The position numbers and the translations under genes were made by a program. A DNA stretch of 64,000 bases from Pseudonocardia sp. CNS-004. GTDB taxonomy: Bacteria > Actinomycetota > Actinomycetes > Mycobacteriales > Pseudonocardiaceae. The stretch spans positions 1 through 64,000 of the forward strand of contig MKJV01000044.1 in assembly GCA_001942185.1 (NCBI GenBank), read 5' to 3'. Positions 47,970 through 57,549 of the stretch are shown here, piece by piece; position 1 is the first letter of the stretch; each line of letters starts with the position of its first letter. The notes under the pieces were generated by a model. The model was given only the letters and a program-made list of their open reading frames with translations, made no database searches and was not told the DNA's origin.

Positions 47970-48764
47970 ATGCACGGCGCAGGCCTCGAAGTCGTCCAGG
48001 TCAAGTACGGCGAGCGGATGGTCAACCGCAGCGTCGTGTTCCACGACTACGGCCAGTACGGGCTGCCCGACGCCGAGCTGCACATGGAGTACAACTTCTG
48101 GGTCATCCGCGACGGGCAGACCGTGATGCTGCTCGACACCGGCTACGACATCCCGGCGCGCGACTGGCTCGGGGAGATCCCGCTCGTGTCGCCACCCGAC
48201 GGGCTGGCGTTGCTGGGCATCGACCCGGCCGACGTGTCCATGGTGATCACGTCCCACTTCCACTACGACCACATCGGTTATCTGAGGCTGTTCACCAACG
48301 CGCGGGTCGTCAGCGGTCAGGCGGAGTACGACTACTGGTTCGGCAAGTGGCGGCGCGACGAGCTCGAGGGCGAGTTCACGATCGCCGAGCACCTCGAACC
48401 GGTGAAGCGCGCCGAGGACGAGGGCAGGCTGTGGCTGATCGGTGAGGAGACCGAGGTCCACCCCGGGATCACCGTCCACCCGGTCGGCGGCCACTGCCCC
48501 GGTGAGCTGCTCACGACGGTCCGGGGCCGCTCCGGCCCGTTGATCCTGGCGGCCGACGCCGCGCACTTCTACGAGCAGATCGAGAACGAGTGGCCGTTCT
48601 TCGCCCACACCGATCTGCAGGAGATGCGGGCCGCGCTGTCGTTCATCAACAAGCTGGCCGCCGAGACCGGCGCCACGGTCGTACCGGGCCACGACGGCCG
48701 CGTGCGAGACAGGTTCCCCGCGGTCGAGGGCGAGGCGGCCCGGATCGCCACCGTTCTCGGCTGA
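47970..48764 (+). CDS. Metallo-beta-lactamase-fold hydrolase
   Basis: A 264-residue MBL-fold protein, similar in layout to N-acyl-homoserine lactonases. The metal motif is SHFHYDHIGYLRLF, with LLDTGYDIPARDWLG before it, and HPVGGHCPGELLTTV, ILAADAAHFYEQIE and VPGHDGRV supplying the other ligands. It may hydrolyse a lactone or ester. ATG 47970 follows GGAGCAGAG. With the next two genes it forms a likely operon of lactone-type chemistry. Confidence 0.88.
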   Translation: MHGAGLEVVQVKYGERMVNRSVVFHDYGQYGLPDAELHMEYNFWVIRDGQTVMLLDTGYDIPARDWLGEIPLVSPPDGLALLGIDPADVSMVITSHFHYDHIGYLRLFTNARVVSGQAEYDYWFGKWRRDELEGEFTIAEHLEPVKRAEDEGRLWLIGEETEVHPGITVHPVGGHCPGELLTTVRGRSGPLILAADAAHFYEQIENEWPFFAHTDLQEMRAALSFINKLAAETGATVVPGHDGRVRDRFPAVEGEAARIATVLG

Positions 48765-48801
48765 GTAGACGACGGTTGAAGAAGACGCGAGGAGACGAAC
48801 G

Positions 48802-49581
48802 ATGACGCTGACCGCGGAGCAGGAAGCGCTCAAGAAGGAGTTCATCGAGGTGCGCGGCACCTGGGGAGAGCACTGGGAGGGCATGCTCCGGTTGGATCCG
48901 GCGTTCCTGCGCTCGTACCTGGAGTTCTCCGCCGTCCCGTGGCGCAAGAACCACCTCGACGACAAGACCAAGGCGTTCATGTACATCGCCGTGGACGCCG
49001 CCGCCACCCACATGTACCTGCCCGGCGTCCGGCAGCACATCAAGGCGGCACTGAAGTTCGGCGCGACGCCGCAGGAGATCATGGAGGTGCTCGAGCTGAC
49101 CAGCACGCTGGGCATCCACGCGATGAACATCGGCGTGCCGATCCTGGTGGAGGTGCTCGAGGAGAAGGGCCTGCGGGACGGGCCGGCCGCCCTGGACGAC
49201 TACCAGGAACGGCTCAAGGCCGAGTTCACGAAGACGCGCGGCTACTGGCACTCGTTCTGGGACGAGATGCTCGAGCTCGACCCCGAGATCTTCGACGCCT
49301 ACACCGAGTTCAGCTCCGTCCCGTGGCGCGGTGGCACCCTCGAACCGAAGGTGAAGGAGTTCGTCTACATCGCCTTCGACACGGCCGCCACGCACCTGTA
49401 CGTCAAGGGGCTGAAGCTGCACATCGAGAACGCGATCGGCTACGGCGCCACGCCCCAGGAGATCCTCGAGATCATGGAGATCGCCTCGGTCATCGGCATC
49501 CACGCCGCGACGTCGGCGGTGCCGATCCTGATCGAGGAGGCCGAAGCGGCGGGGGTGGATCTCCCGGACGGGAGGTCCTGA
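48802..49581 (+). CDS. Tandem carboxymuconolactone-decarboxylase-like protein
   Basis: A 259-residue protein with two copies of the CMD/AhpD fold. Copy 1 (about 10-120) has YIAVDAAATHMYLPGVRQHI and FGATPQEIMEVLELTSTLGI; copy 2 (about 140-250) has YIAFDTAATHLYVKGLKLHI and YGATPQEILEIMEIASVIGI. Neither copy has the CxxC of peroxidase-type AhpD, so a decarboxylase or lactone-acting role is more likely than antioxidant activity. It starts at ATG 48802, 38 bp after the MBL gene, and is followed 5 bp later by an SDR. Confidence 0.88.
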   Translation: MTLTAEQEALKKEFIEVRGTWGEHWEGMLRLDPAFLRSYLEFSAVPWRKNHLDDKTKAFMYIAVDAAATHMYLPGVRQHIKAALKFGATPQEIMEVLELTSTLGIHAMNIGVPILVEVLEEKGLRDGPAALDDYQERLKAEFTKTRGYWHSFWDEMLELDPEIFDAYTEFSSVPWRGGTLEPKVKEFVYIAFDTAATHLYVKGLKLHIENAIGYGATPQEILEIMEIASVIGIHAATSAVPILIEEAEAAGVDLPDGRS

Positions 49582-49586
49582 CTCCG

Positions 49587-50315
49587 GTGGCGGACCGTCT
49601 GCAGGGCAAGGTCGCGCTCATCACGGGCGCCGCCCGCGGCCAGGGCCGGGAGATGGCCGAGCTGTTCATGCGCGAGGGGGCGAAGGCCGTCGTGTCGGGC
49701 GACGTCCTCGATGCCGCCGACACCGCGGACAGCGAGGTCACCTTCGTGAAGATGGACGTCACGCAGGCCGGCCGGTGGAAGGCCGTCGTGGCCGATGTCG
49801 TCGCCGAGCACGGGCGGATCGACATCCTGATCAACAACGCGGCGGTGTGCGAGTACGAGCCGATCCTCGAGACCACCGAGGAGCAGTACGACCGGCTGCT
49901 CGACATCGACCTGAAGAGCATCTTCCTCGGCATGCGCGAGGTCCTGCCGCACATGATCCGGCAGCAGGCCGGCTCGATCATCAACGTCTCGTCCATCTGG
50001 GGACTGGCAGGTGTGCCCAACTCGTACGCGTACCAGGCCGCGAAGGGGGCCATCCTCAACGTCAGCAAGAACGTCGCGGCCACCCACGGGAAGGACGGGG
50101 TGCGCTGCAACTCCCTGCACCCCGGCTACATCCTCTCGCCGATGAACGAGCACCAGGCGCCCGAGATCAACGAGGCGCTCATCGCGGGCACCGTGCTCAA
50201 GCGTCCGGGCGTGCCGATCGAGACCGCGTACGCGGCCTTGTTCCTCGCCAGCGACGAGGCCAGCTACGTCACCGGCACGTCCCTCGTCGTCGACGGGGGG
50301 TACCTCGCGCCCTAG
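49587..50315 (+). CDS. Short-chain dehydrogenase
   Basis: A 242-residue classical SDR: KVALITGAARGQGREMAELF (cofactor loop), LINNAAVCEYEP (NNAA), IINVSSIWGLAGVPNSYAYQ with the catalytic Ser and Tyr and AAKGAILNVSKN with the Lys, and the C-terminal YVTGTSLVVDGGYLAP. It should oxidise or reduce an alcohol/ketone with NAD(P). GTG 49587 has GGGAGGTCC about 10 bases upstream. It completes the MBL-CMD-SDR unit. Confidence 0.9.
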   Translation: MADRLQGKVALITGAARGQGREMAELFMREGAKAVVSGDVLDAADTADSEVTFVKMDVTQAGRWKAVVADVVAEHGRIDILINNAAVCEYEPILETTEEQYDRLLDIDLKSIFLGMREVLPHMIRQQAGSIINVSSIWGLAGVPNSYAYQAAKGAILNVSKNVAATHGKDGVRCNSLHPGYILSPMNEHQAPEINEALIAGTVLKRPGVPIETAYAALFLASDEASYVTGTSLVVDGGYLAP

Positions 50316-50379
50316 CGACCCTGCCGAACGTGGCCCCGGTGGACGATCAGGGCCGGGGTGATGAGTCGGCCCCTACTCA

Positions 50380-50512
50380 TGATCGTCGGAAATGGTGCCG
50401 GGGCGACGTATCTGTCGTCGTGGCGCCATTGGCGGCGATCGACGTGTGCATGATCGGCGGAGGTGGTGTGAGGGCGTCACATTCGGCGCCCTCGAACCAT
50501 TTCCGGTGATCA
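50380..50512. repeat. Pair of palindromic repeats, family B, in a 520-bp gap
   Basis: Two units, 50380-50440 and 50451-50512. The first starts TGATCGTCGGAAATGGTGCC; the second ends CTCGAACCATTTCCGGTGATCA, the form also seen at 231-291. They lie just after the SDR stop, in the gap 50316-50835 upstream of acoX. The remainder of that gap holds only a candidate operator and no gene. Confidence 0.82.
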
Positions 50513-50668
50513 TGCCGCCCGGGCCCTGCCACGCTCCCGCCGCCGGGAGGCTGAGGGACCGGCCGGATCGATCATGCGGTCGTGCGCGGTCCGAGCGCCC
50601 GCGACCGCTGATCGGTTCGGAGTCACCCGTCCGGCGCCGCCTCCCGCCCACGCGTCCTCAGCACGGGT

Positions 50669-50690
50669 GCAACCCCGCTGCAACTGTTGC
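50669..50690 (+). promoter_or_regulatory. Candidate regulator site upstream of acoX
   Basis: GCAAC at 50669-50673 is repeated 11 bases later at 50680-50684, and the second copy forms a perfect palindrome GCAAC-T-GTTGC (50680-50690). One-turn phasing and a centre about 150 bases before the acoX start fit an activator site for the GAF-domain regulator. This is inference from pattern only. Confidence 0.4.
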
Positions 50691-50835
50691 CCCATCCCGC
50701 CGACCGGAGTGAAGTGGGTCACGCGGGGCGACGCGGCCTCGCGTGAGCACGGAGGCGCGGGTGCAGCAGGGCGGGTCGAACGGGCGGGTGGTGCCGTCCG
50801 GGAGCACGGAGCTGCCGGTCACACCGGGCTCGTGC

Positions 50836-51857
50836 ATGGGCGTCGTCGCAACCCCATGTCGGGGCGCGACATCCGCAGGCTCGTCGCGCAGGCCTCGGTC
50901 TTCCCGAACGCGGAGAAGACCAACATGGCGCTGCGGCTGATCGCCGCGGCGGGGGCAACGGGCGTGGACCGCGTGCTGATGTCGACCGACGCGATGGGTG
51001 TCGCCGCCGGGGTGCTGCGTGCCCGGGACAAGCGCCGCCCCGGCGCCGCCCGCTGGCCGGACCTGGGGTTCGTCGAGCTGGCCGAGATCAGCGGCACGGC
51101 CGACGACACCCGCGAGCTGGTGCGCCGGATGGTGGACGCGGGGGCGTCGGTGATCGTGCTGCTCGGCGGGGACGGCACCGTGCGTGCGGCCGCCGCGGCG
51201 AGCGGGGACGTAGCGCTGCTGCCGCTGTCCACCGGCACCAACAACGCGTTCCCCGAGATGTGGGAGGCCACGGTCGCGGGCACGGCGGCCGGGCTCGTCG
51301 CGACCGGCCGCGTGCCCGTCGACGAGGCCACCTACCGGGCGAAGGTGCTGCACGTGGTCGCGGGCGCGCAGCGCGAGCTCGCACTCGTCGACGTCTGCGT
51401 CTCCACCGTGTCGCACGTCGGCTCCCGCGCGCTGTGGCAGCCTGCCACGCTGCGGGAGCTCTACTGCGCGTTCGCCGAGCCGCACGCCATCGGCCTGTCC
51501 AGCATCGCGGGGCTGCTGCACCCGGTCGGCCGCACGGCCCCGGACGGGGTGTTCGTCCGCCTCGCCGAGCAGGCGCCGCAGACCGTGCTGGCCCCGATCG
51601 CGCCCGGCGTCGTCGCGCCGGTCGGGGTGCGGCACGCCGGTCCGCTCGCCGCCGGGCTGCCGCACCCGGTCGAGCTCGAGCGCGGCACCGTCGCCGTCGA
51701 CGGGGAGCGGGAGATCGAGTTCGGGCCGTCCACACCCGTCACGGTCACGCTCGCGCCGGACGGGCCGCGGGTGCTCGACGTCCGCACCGTCCTCGCCGCC
51801 GCGGCGCAGCGGCGGCTGCTCGACCCGGACGCGATCACGCAGGAGGTCCGATCATGA
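50836..51857 (+). CDS. acoX: AcoX-like NAD kinase-family protein (one frameshift)
   Basis: About 340 residues of the ATP-NAD kinase-like AcoX group found in acetoin operons, role unproven. One base is missing near 50850, so MGVVA joins NPMSGRDIRRLVAQASVFPN; then come MSTDAMGVAAG, VIVLLGGDGTVRAAAAASGD (nucleotide loop), LLPLSTGTNNAFPEMWEATV and a C-terminal segment of strands. The GGDGT and NNAF motifs are those of NAD/diacylglycerol kinases. ATG 50836 restores the expected N-terminus. It overlaps the dehydrogenase gene by 4 bp (ATGA). Confidence 0.8.
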
Positions 51858-52921
51858 GGGCGGCGCGCTTCCACGGCAGGGGCGACATCCGCATCGAGGA
51901 CGTCCCGGACCCGCAGGTCGGGCCGGGCCAGGTCGAGGTGAGCGTCGACTGGTGCGGGATCTGCGGCACCGACCTGCACGAGTTCCTCGAGGGCCCGATC
52001 TTCATCCCGCCGAAGGGTGCACCGCACCCGATCACGGGCTCCGAGCTGCCGGTCGTCATGGGGCACGAGTTCGCGGGCGTCGTGTCCGCCGTCGGCTCCG
52101 GGGTGAGCGGCGTACGGGAGGGCGACCGGGTCGCGGTCGAGCCGTACTACGTGTGCGGCGAGTGCGTCGCCTGCGCGGCAGGCCGCTACAACATCTGCCG
52201 CAAGCTCGGTTTCGTCGGGCTGTCCGGGCAGGACGGCGGGTTCGCGGAGCGGTGCGTCGTGGACGCGCGGTGGGTGCACCCGCTCGGTGACCTCCCCACG
52301 GACATCGGGGCGCTCGTCGAGCCGCTCGCGGTCGGCTACCACGCCGTGCGGCTGTCCAGGCTGGCATCCGGCGGCACGGCTGCGGTGTTCGGGGCCGGCC
52401 CGATCGGCCTGGTCACCACAGCGGCGTTGAAGGCCGCGGGCGCCGGGCGGGTGGTCGTGGTCGAGCCCGCCGCCGCGCGCAAGGCCAAGGCGGTGGGTGC
52501 GGGTGCCGACGAGGTCATCGACCCGACCGGCTCCGACGTGCCCGACGCGATCCGCGACCTGACCTCAGGTGTGGGGGCCGACGTCGCCTTCGAGTGCGCG
52601 GGCGTCGACGCCGTGCTGGCCGCCGCGATCGGCTCGGTGCGCCCCGGCGGCACGGTCGTGAACGTCGCGATCTGGGGACACGTGCCGCAGGTGTCGATGA
52701 ACGAGCTGGTGTTCTCCGAGGTCAACGTCATCGGCTCGCTCGCCTACTGCGGCGACCACGCCGACACCATCGCCCTGCTCCGCGACGGCACGGTCGACGC
52801 GCAGCAGTTCATCACCGGCCGGATCGGACTCCCCGACCTCGTCGACGGCGGCTTCCGCGAGCTGATCGACAACAAGGAGGAGAACGTGAAGATCCTCGTG
52901 TCGCCGAAGGGCCTGGCGTGA
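51854..52921 (+). CDS. Zinc-dependent 2,3-butanediol dehydrogenase
   Basis: A 355-residue medium-chain alcohol dehydrogenase of the (R,R)-butanediol dehydrogenase type, which interconverts 2,3-butanediol and acetoin. Catalytic-zinc ligands are in [17 protein letters not shown] and [10 protein letters not shown]; the structural zinc site is [15 protein letters not shown]; the NAD loop is [20 protein letters not shown]. The insertion [17 protein letters not shown] is characteristic of butanediol dehydrogenases. Overlaps on both sides (ATGA, GTGA) tie it to the acoX and SDR genes. Confidence 0.92.
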   Translation: MRAARFHGRGDIRIEDVPDPQVGPGQVEVSVDWCGICGTDLHEFLEGPIFIPPKGAPHPITGSELPVVMGHEFAGVVSAVGSGVSGVREGDRVAVEPYYVCGECVACAAGRYNICRKLGFVGLSGQDGGFAERCVVDARWVHPLGDLPTDIGALVEPLAVGYHAVRLSRLASGGTAAVFGAGPIGLVTTAALKAAGAGRVVVVEPAAARKAKAVGAGADEVIDPTGSDVPDAIRDLTSGVGADVAFECAGVDAVLAAAIGSVRPGGTVVNVAIWGHVPQVSMNELVFSEVNVIGSLAYCGDHADTIALLRDGTVDAQQFITGRIGLPDLVDGGFRELIDNKEENVKILVSPKGLA

Positions 52922-53685
52922 GCGCGGCTGTGGTGACCGGGGCCGGCCGGGGGATCGGGCGCGGGATCGCGCTGCGGCTCGCCCGCGACGGGCACGCGGT
53001 CGCCGTCAACGACGTCGACAAGGCCACGGCGGAGGCGGTCGCGCGCGAGATCACCGACGCGGGCGGGCGCGCGATCGCCGTCCCGGTGGACGTCACCGAC
53101 CGGGACGCGGTGTTCGCCATGGTCGACCACGTCGCCGCCGAGCTGGGCAGCGTCGACGTCATGGTCGCCAACGCCGGGATCGCCCAGGTCAAGACGCTGC
53201 TCGAGGTGGCGCCCGCGGACCTGCAGCGCATGTTCGAGGTGAACGTCTTCGGCGTCGTGTACTGCCTGCAGGCCGCGGCGGAGCGGATGATCGCGCAGGG
53301 CACCGGCGGCAAGATCATCAATGCGGCGTCGATCGCCGCCCACAGCGGGTTCGACCACCTCGGGCACTACAGCGCCACCAAGTTCGCCGTCCGCGCGCTG
53401 ACGCAGGCGGCCGCCAAGGAGCTCGCGCGCCACCGCATCACGGTGAACGCGTACTGCCCCGGGATCGTCGGCACGGAGATGTGGAACCAGATCGACGAGG
53501 GCCTCGGCGCCTACCTCGGCACCGGGAAGGGCGAGGCCCTCGCCCAGTACTCCCAGCTCATCGCGCTGGGTCGGGTGCAGACACCGGAGGACGTCGCCGG
53601 GTTCGTCTCGTACCTCGCAGGACCGGATTCGGACTACATGACCGGGCAATCGGTCATGATCGACGGAGGGATCGTGATGTCATGA
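52918..53685 (+). CDS. SDR, acetoin/diacetyl reductase type
   Basis: A 255-residue SDR with [60 protein letters not shown] and [20 protein letters not shown], and the C-terminal [15 protein letters not shown]. The GYW-like central part and length match BudC/ButA acetoin reductases, which act on 2,3-butanediol of the other stereochemistry. GTG 52918 overlaps the dehydrogenase stop, and its stop overlaps acoA (ATGA). Confidence 0.88.
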   Translation: MSAAVVTGAGRGIGRGIALRLARDGHAVAVNDVDKATAEAVAREITDAGGRAIAVPVDVTDRDAVFAMVDHVAAELGSVDVMVANAGIAQVKTLLEVAPADLQRMFEVNVFGVVYCLQAAAERMIAQGTGGKIINAASIAAHSGFDHLGHYSATKFAVRALTQAAAKELARHRITVNAYCPGIVGTEMWNQIDEGLGAYLGTGKGEALAQYSQLIALGRVQTPEDVAGFVSYLAGPDSDYMTGQSVMIDGGIVMS

Positions 53686-54677
53686 CCGGAACTCTCCCCA
53701 CCCCCACCTCGCAGGAGCTGACTCCGGACCAACTCCTCGACGCCTACCGCGTGATGCGCACGATCCGCGACTTCGAGGAGCGGGTGCACGAGGAGTTCGC
53801 AGGCGGGGACATCCCCGGGTTCGTGCACCTCTACGCGGGCGAGGAGGCCTCCGCGGCGGGCGTGTGCGCGCACCTCGACGGCCGCGACGCCATCGCCTCC
53901 ACCCACCGCGGCCACGGCCACTGCATCGCCAAGGGCGTGGACATCGTCGGGATGATGGCCGAGATCTACGGCAAGAGCACCGGCTCGTGCCGCGGCAAGG
54001 GCGGCTCGATGCACATCGCCGACCTGTCCAAGGGCATGCTCGGCGCCAACGGCATCGTCGGCGGCGGGCCGCCGCTCATCTGCGGCCGTGCGCTGGCGTC
54101 CAAGCACAAGGGCGACGGCGGGGTCGCCGTCGCGTTCTTCGGCGACGGCGCCTCCAACCAGGGCACCACGCTCGAGTCGCTGAACCTCGCGACGGTGTGG
54201 AACCTGCCCGCGATCTTCGTGGCGGAGAACAACGGCTACGCCGAGGCCACGTCGTCGAGCTGGTCGGTCGCCACCGACGACATCGCCGACCGGGCCGCGG
54301 CGTTCGGCATGCCCGGCGTGATCGTCGACGGCTTCGACTTCTTCGCGGTCCACGAGGCCGCGGGCGAGGCGGTGGCCCGGGCCCGTGAAGGCGGCGGCCC
54401 GACGCTGATCGAGGTCAAGTTCACCCGCTACTTCGGCCACTTCGAGGGCGACCAGCAGCTCTACCGCGCTGACGAGGTCGCGAACGCGCGCGAGAAGCTC
54501 GACTGCCTCAAGCGCTTCCGCGCCAACGTCACCAGCGGCGGGCAGCTGACCGGCACCCAGCTCGACCAGATCGACTCCGAGGTCGCCGCCGCCGTCGACG
54601 AGGCGGTCGTCGCGGCGAAGGCCGCGCCGAAGCCGGACGCCGCCGACCTGCTCACCGACGTCTACGTCTCGTACTGA
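53682..54677 (+). CDS. acoA: Acetoin dehydrogenase E1 alpha subunit
   Basis: A 331-residue thiamine-diphosphate E1 alpha subunit. It has [40 protein letters not shown], and the ThDP/Mg motif [20 protein letters not shown] ending [12 protein letters not shown]. The short N-terminus without mitochondrial or branched-chain extension suits acetoin dehydrogenase, which splits acetoin to acetaldehyde and acetyl-CoA with AcoB and AcoC. Assignment to acetoin rather than pyruvate rests mainly on the neighbours acoX, butanediol dehydrogenase and the acoC-type E2. Confidence 0.9.
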   Translation: MTGTLPTPTSQELTPDQLLDAYRVMRTIRDFEERVHEEFAGGDIPGFVHLYAGEEASAAGVCAHLDGRDAIASTHRGHGHCIAKGVDIVGMMAEIYGKSTGSCRGKGGSMHIADLSKGMLGANGIVGGGPPLICGRALASKHKGDGGVAVAFFGDGASNQGTTLESLNLATVWNLPAIFVAENNGYAEATSSSWSVATDDIADRAAAFGMPGVIVDGFDFFAVHEAAGEAVARAREGGGPTLIEVKFTRYFGHFEGDQQLYRADEVANAREKLDCLKRFRANVTSGGQLTGTQLDQIDSEVAAAVDEAVVAAKAAPKPDAADLLTDVYVSY

Positions 54678-54691
54678 GGGGAGAGCCCGAC

Positions 54692-55701
54692 ATGGCACGC
54701 AGCATCACCTACCGCGAGGCGATCAACGAGGCGCTGGCGAGTGAGATGGAGCGCGACGAGCGCGTCATCGTGATGGGCGAGGACAACGCGGGCGGCGAGG
54801 GTTCGCCCGGCGAGCAGGACGCCTGGGGCGGTGTCCTCGGCGTCACGAAGGGCCTGTACAGCAGGTTCCCCGGCCGGTCCTGGACACCCCGATCTCGGAG
54901 TCCGCGTTCATCGGGGCCGCCGTCGGCGCCGCGACCGGCGGCCTGCGCCCGGTGGCCGAGCTGATGTTCATCGACTTCATGGGCGTCTGCTTCGACCAGA
55001 TCTTCAACCAGGCCGCGAAGTTCCGGTACATGTTCGGCGGACACGCCGTGACACCGGTCGTGGTGCGCACGATGTGGGGCGCGGGCCTGCGCGCCGCCGC
55101 GCAGCACTCGCAGTCGCTGCTGTCGGTGTTCACGCACGTCCCGGGCCTGAAGGTCGCAGCGCCGTCCAACGCGTACGACGCGAAAGGCCTGATGATCGCC
55201 GCGATCCGCGACGACGACCCGGTGATCTTCGCCGAGCACAAGATGCTCTACGACACCTCCGCCGACGTGCCGGAGGAGAGCTACGTGCTGCCGTTCGGCG
55301 AGGCCAACGTCGTACGCGAGGGAGGCGACGTCACGATCGTCGCGATCGGCCGGATGGTGCACACCGCGCTGGAGGCCGCCGAGGAGCTCGCGGGCTCCGG
55401 CGTGCAGGCGGAGATCATCGATCCGCGCACGACCAGCCCGCTCGACGTCGAGACGATCCTGGAGTCGGTCGAGAACACCGGGCGCCTCGTTGTCGTGGAC
55501 GAGTCGAACCCGCGCTGCTCGCTGGCCACGGACGTCGCGGCGACGTCGCACAGGACGCGTTCGGGTCGCTGCGGGCGCGAGTCCAGCTGGTCACCGGCCC
55601 GCACACCCCGGTGCCGTTCGCCGACCCCTCGAGGACCTGTTCATCCCGGACGCGCGAAGATCGCCGGTGCGGTGAAGACGGCGGTGGACTATGCCCGATG
55701 A
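54692..55701 (+). CDS. acoB: Acetoin dehydrogenase E1 beta subunit (four frameshifts)
   Basis: About 337 residues read over several frames. It begins ITYREAINEALASEMERDER, VIVMGEDNAGGEGSPGEQDA and VTKGLYSRF; after a missing base near 54872 LDTPISESAFIGAAVGAATG, MFIDFMGVCFDQIFNQAAKF and the transketolase C-domain AEIIDPRTTSPLDVETILES follow; three more missing bases (about 55550, 55630, 55660) are needed to reach PLEDLFIP and AGAVKTAVDYAR. All conserved E1-beta blocks are present, so the gene is probably intact in the organism. It overlaps acoC by 11 bp. Confidence 0.87.
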
Positions 55702-56797
55702 GGACCGCATCCAGCGGGTGACGATGCCCAAGTGGGGCCTGTCGATGAAGACGGGCAAGATCGTCGACTGGTTCGTGTCGGAGGGCGACACGATCGCCAA
55801 GGGCGACGACATCGTCGACATCGAGACCGACAAGATCGCCGGCACCCTGGAGTCGTCGGTGGAGGGGCCGCTGCGGCGGATCATCGCCGAGCCGGGGTCG
55901 GACCTGCCGGTCGGGGCCGTGCTCGCCGTCGTCGCGCCCGCGGACGTGCCCGACGCGGAGATCGACGCCGTCGTCGAGGAGGCGAAGGCCGCCATCGAGT
56001 CCGGCGCTCTCGAGGAGGGGGACGAGCCGGAGCCGCAGCTCGTCGAGGTCGGCGGACGGACGATCTCCTACCTGTCCCTCGGCCCTGAGGAGGCGGGCGA
56101 CCCGGTCGTCCTCGTGCACGGCTACGGCGGGGACAAGAACTCCTGGCTGTTCGTGCAGCAGCCGCTCGCCGAGGACGGGCACCGGGCGGTCGCCCTCGAC
56201 CTGCCCGGGCACGGGGCGTCCGGCAAGGACGTGGGCGACGGGTCCCTGCAGACGCTCGCCGACACCGTCACCGGGTTCCTCGACGCGCTCGACATCGGGC
56301 GGGCCCACCTCGTGGGGCACTCGCTCGGCGGGGCCGTCATCGCCGCGGTCGCGAAGGCGGCGCCGGGGAAGGTGGCGTCGCTGACGCTGATCGCCCCGGC
56401 CGGGTTCACCCCGGAGGTCGACGCGGAGTACCTGCGCGGGTTCGCGTCCGCGTCGTCCCGGCGAGAGCTGAAACCGCTGGTCGGGAGGCTGTTCGCGGAC
56501 GAAGCCCTCGTCACCCGCCAGCTCGTCGACGACCTGCTGCGCTACAAGCGGCTCGACGGCGTCGACAAGGCGCTCACCGCCGTGCTCGGCACCCTGCTCG
56601 GCGAGGGCGACCGGCAGGCCATCGACACCCCGGCCATCCTGGCCGGCGTCGACGTGCCGGTGACGGTGGTGTGGGGCGAGTCCGACCGGATCGTCCCGGT
56701 GCCGGACGGTGTGGAGCTGACCCGGGTGCGGGCAGGCCACATGCCGCAGATGGAGGCGGCGGGCGAGGTCCTCGGGCTGGTGAAGGCCCGCCTCTGA
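55691..56797 (+). CDS. acoC: Acetoin dehydrogenase E2: lipoyl domain plus alpha/beta hydrolase
   Basis: A 368-residue E2 of the AcoC type. The lipoyl domain occupies residues 6-85, with lipoylated Lys48 in DIETDKIAGT. An acidic linker leads to an alpha/beta-hydrolase-fold domain (about 120-368): VVLVHGYGGDKNSWLFVQQP, Ser211 in LVGHSLGGAVIAA, Asp in VWGESDRIVPVP and His in RAGHMPQME. This replaces the usual CoA-acyltransferase core of E2 subunits and is the clearest marker that the cluster acts on acetoin. No E3 gene lies nearby. A strong terminator follows. Confidence 0.93.
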   Translation: MPDEDRIQRVTMPKWGLSMKTGKIVDWFVSEGDTIAKGDDIVDIETDKIAGTLESSVEGPLRRIIAEPGSDLPVGAVLAVVAPADVPDAEIDAVVEEAKAAIESGALEEGDEPEPQLVEVGGRTISYLSLGPEEAGDPVVLVHGYGGDKNSWLFVQQPLAEDGHRAVALDLPGHGASGKDVGDGSLQTLADTVTGFLDALDIGRAHLVGHSLGGAVIAAVAKAAPGKVASLTLIAPAGFTPEVDAEYLRGFASASSRRELKPLVGRLFADEALVTRQLVDDLLRYKRLDGVDKALTAVLGTLLGEGDRQAIDTPAILAGVDVPVTVVWGESDRIVPVPDGVELTRVRAGHMPQMEAAGEVLGLVKARL

Positions 56798-56801
56798 CGG
56801 T

Positions 56802-56843
56802 CGTGAGTGGATACGAGTGCTCCGGCACTCGTATCCACTCACG
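56802..56843 (+). terminator. Perfect 19-bp stem-loop after acoC
   Basis: CGTGAGTGGATACGAGTGC (56802-56820) is the exact complement of 56825-56843, with loop TCCG, starting four bases after the acoC stop. It closes the acoX-acoC operon. The unusually long perfect stem is comparable to the one at 14930-14984. Confidence 0.8.
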
Positions 56844-56919
56844 GGCGTACGTAGTTTTCCGAATACCGCGTCGATCTCGGCGGCCCTACTCTGCGCATCC
56901 TCGATGGAGGGGGTGTGCC

Positions 56920-57547
56920 ATGACGGCGGAGACCGTGGCGACGACCTACGACCTGGAGGGCAGGCTGCTCGAGGTCTGCACGTGCAACGTCCTGTGCCCG
57001 TGCTGGGTGGGCGAGGACCCCGACGGTGACGGCACCTGCGACTCGATCCTCGGCTGGTACGTCGACCGGGGCACCGTGCAGGGCGTGGACGTGTCGGGCC
57101 ACTGCATCTGCGCGTCGAGCCACATCCCCGGGAACGTACTGGCCGGCAACTGGAAGGTCGCCCTGTTCGTGGACGACCGGTGCAGCGACGAGCAGCAGAC
57201 CGCGCTGCTGAACGTCTTCACCGGCCAGCTCGGCGGTGCGGTGGCCGACCTCGCGGCCTGATCGGGGAGGTCGTGACGGTCGAGCGGGTGCCGATCATCT
57301 TCGACGTCGTGGAGGGCAAGGGCTTCATCAAGATCGGCGACGTCGCCGAGGCGCGTCTCGTGCAGTACCTGGGGCCGACGGGCAACCCCACCACACTGCA
57401 CGAGTCGATCTTCTCCACGATCCCCGGCGCGCCCGCGTACGTCGCAAGGCCGAGAGCTTCCGGCGCGACGGCGGCCGGTACGGCCTGCCGGACGTGGCGG
57501 TCGCCGGGCAGAACGCCATCCAGGGCCTCTTCCACTTCGCGGCCTGA
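56920..57547 (+). CDS. DUF1326 protein (two frameshifts)
   Basis: About 209 residues. The N-terminal signature LEVCTCNVLCPCWVGEDPDG is Cys-rich and typical of DUF1326; SGHCICASSHIPGNVLAGNW and VALFVDDRCSDEQQ follow. Missing bases near 57258 and 57448 join VPIIFDVVEGKGFIKIGDVA and the C-terminal AGQNAIQGLFHFAA. The CxCxxxCPC cluster could bind a metal, but no function is established. It is followed 2 bp later by a DUF2182 membrane protein, a pairing I recognise from many bacteria. Confidence 0.8.
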
Positions 57548-57549
57548 CC

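Noticed and set aside
50600-50835. Sigma-54 promoter ahead of acoX, as in classical AcoR systems
   Set aside because: No GGCAC-N5-TTGCA-like element was found, actinobacteria lack sigma-54, and the regulator lacks the AAA+ domain.
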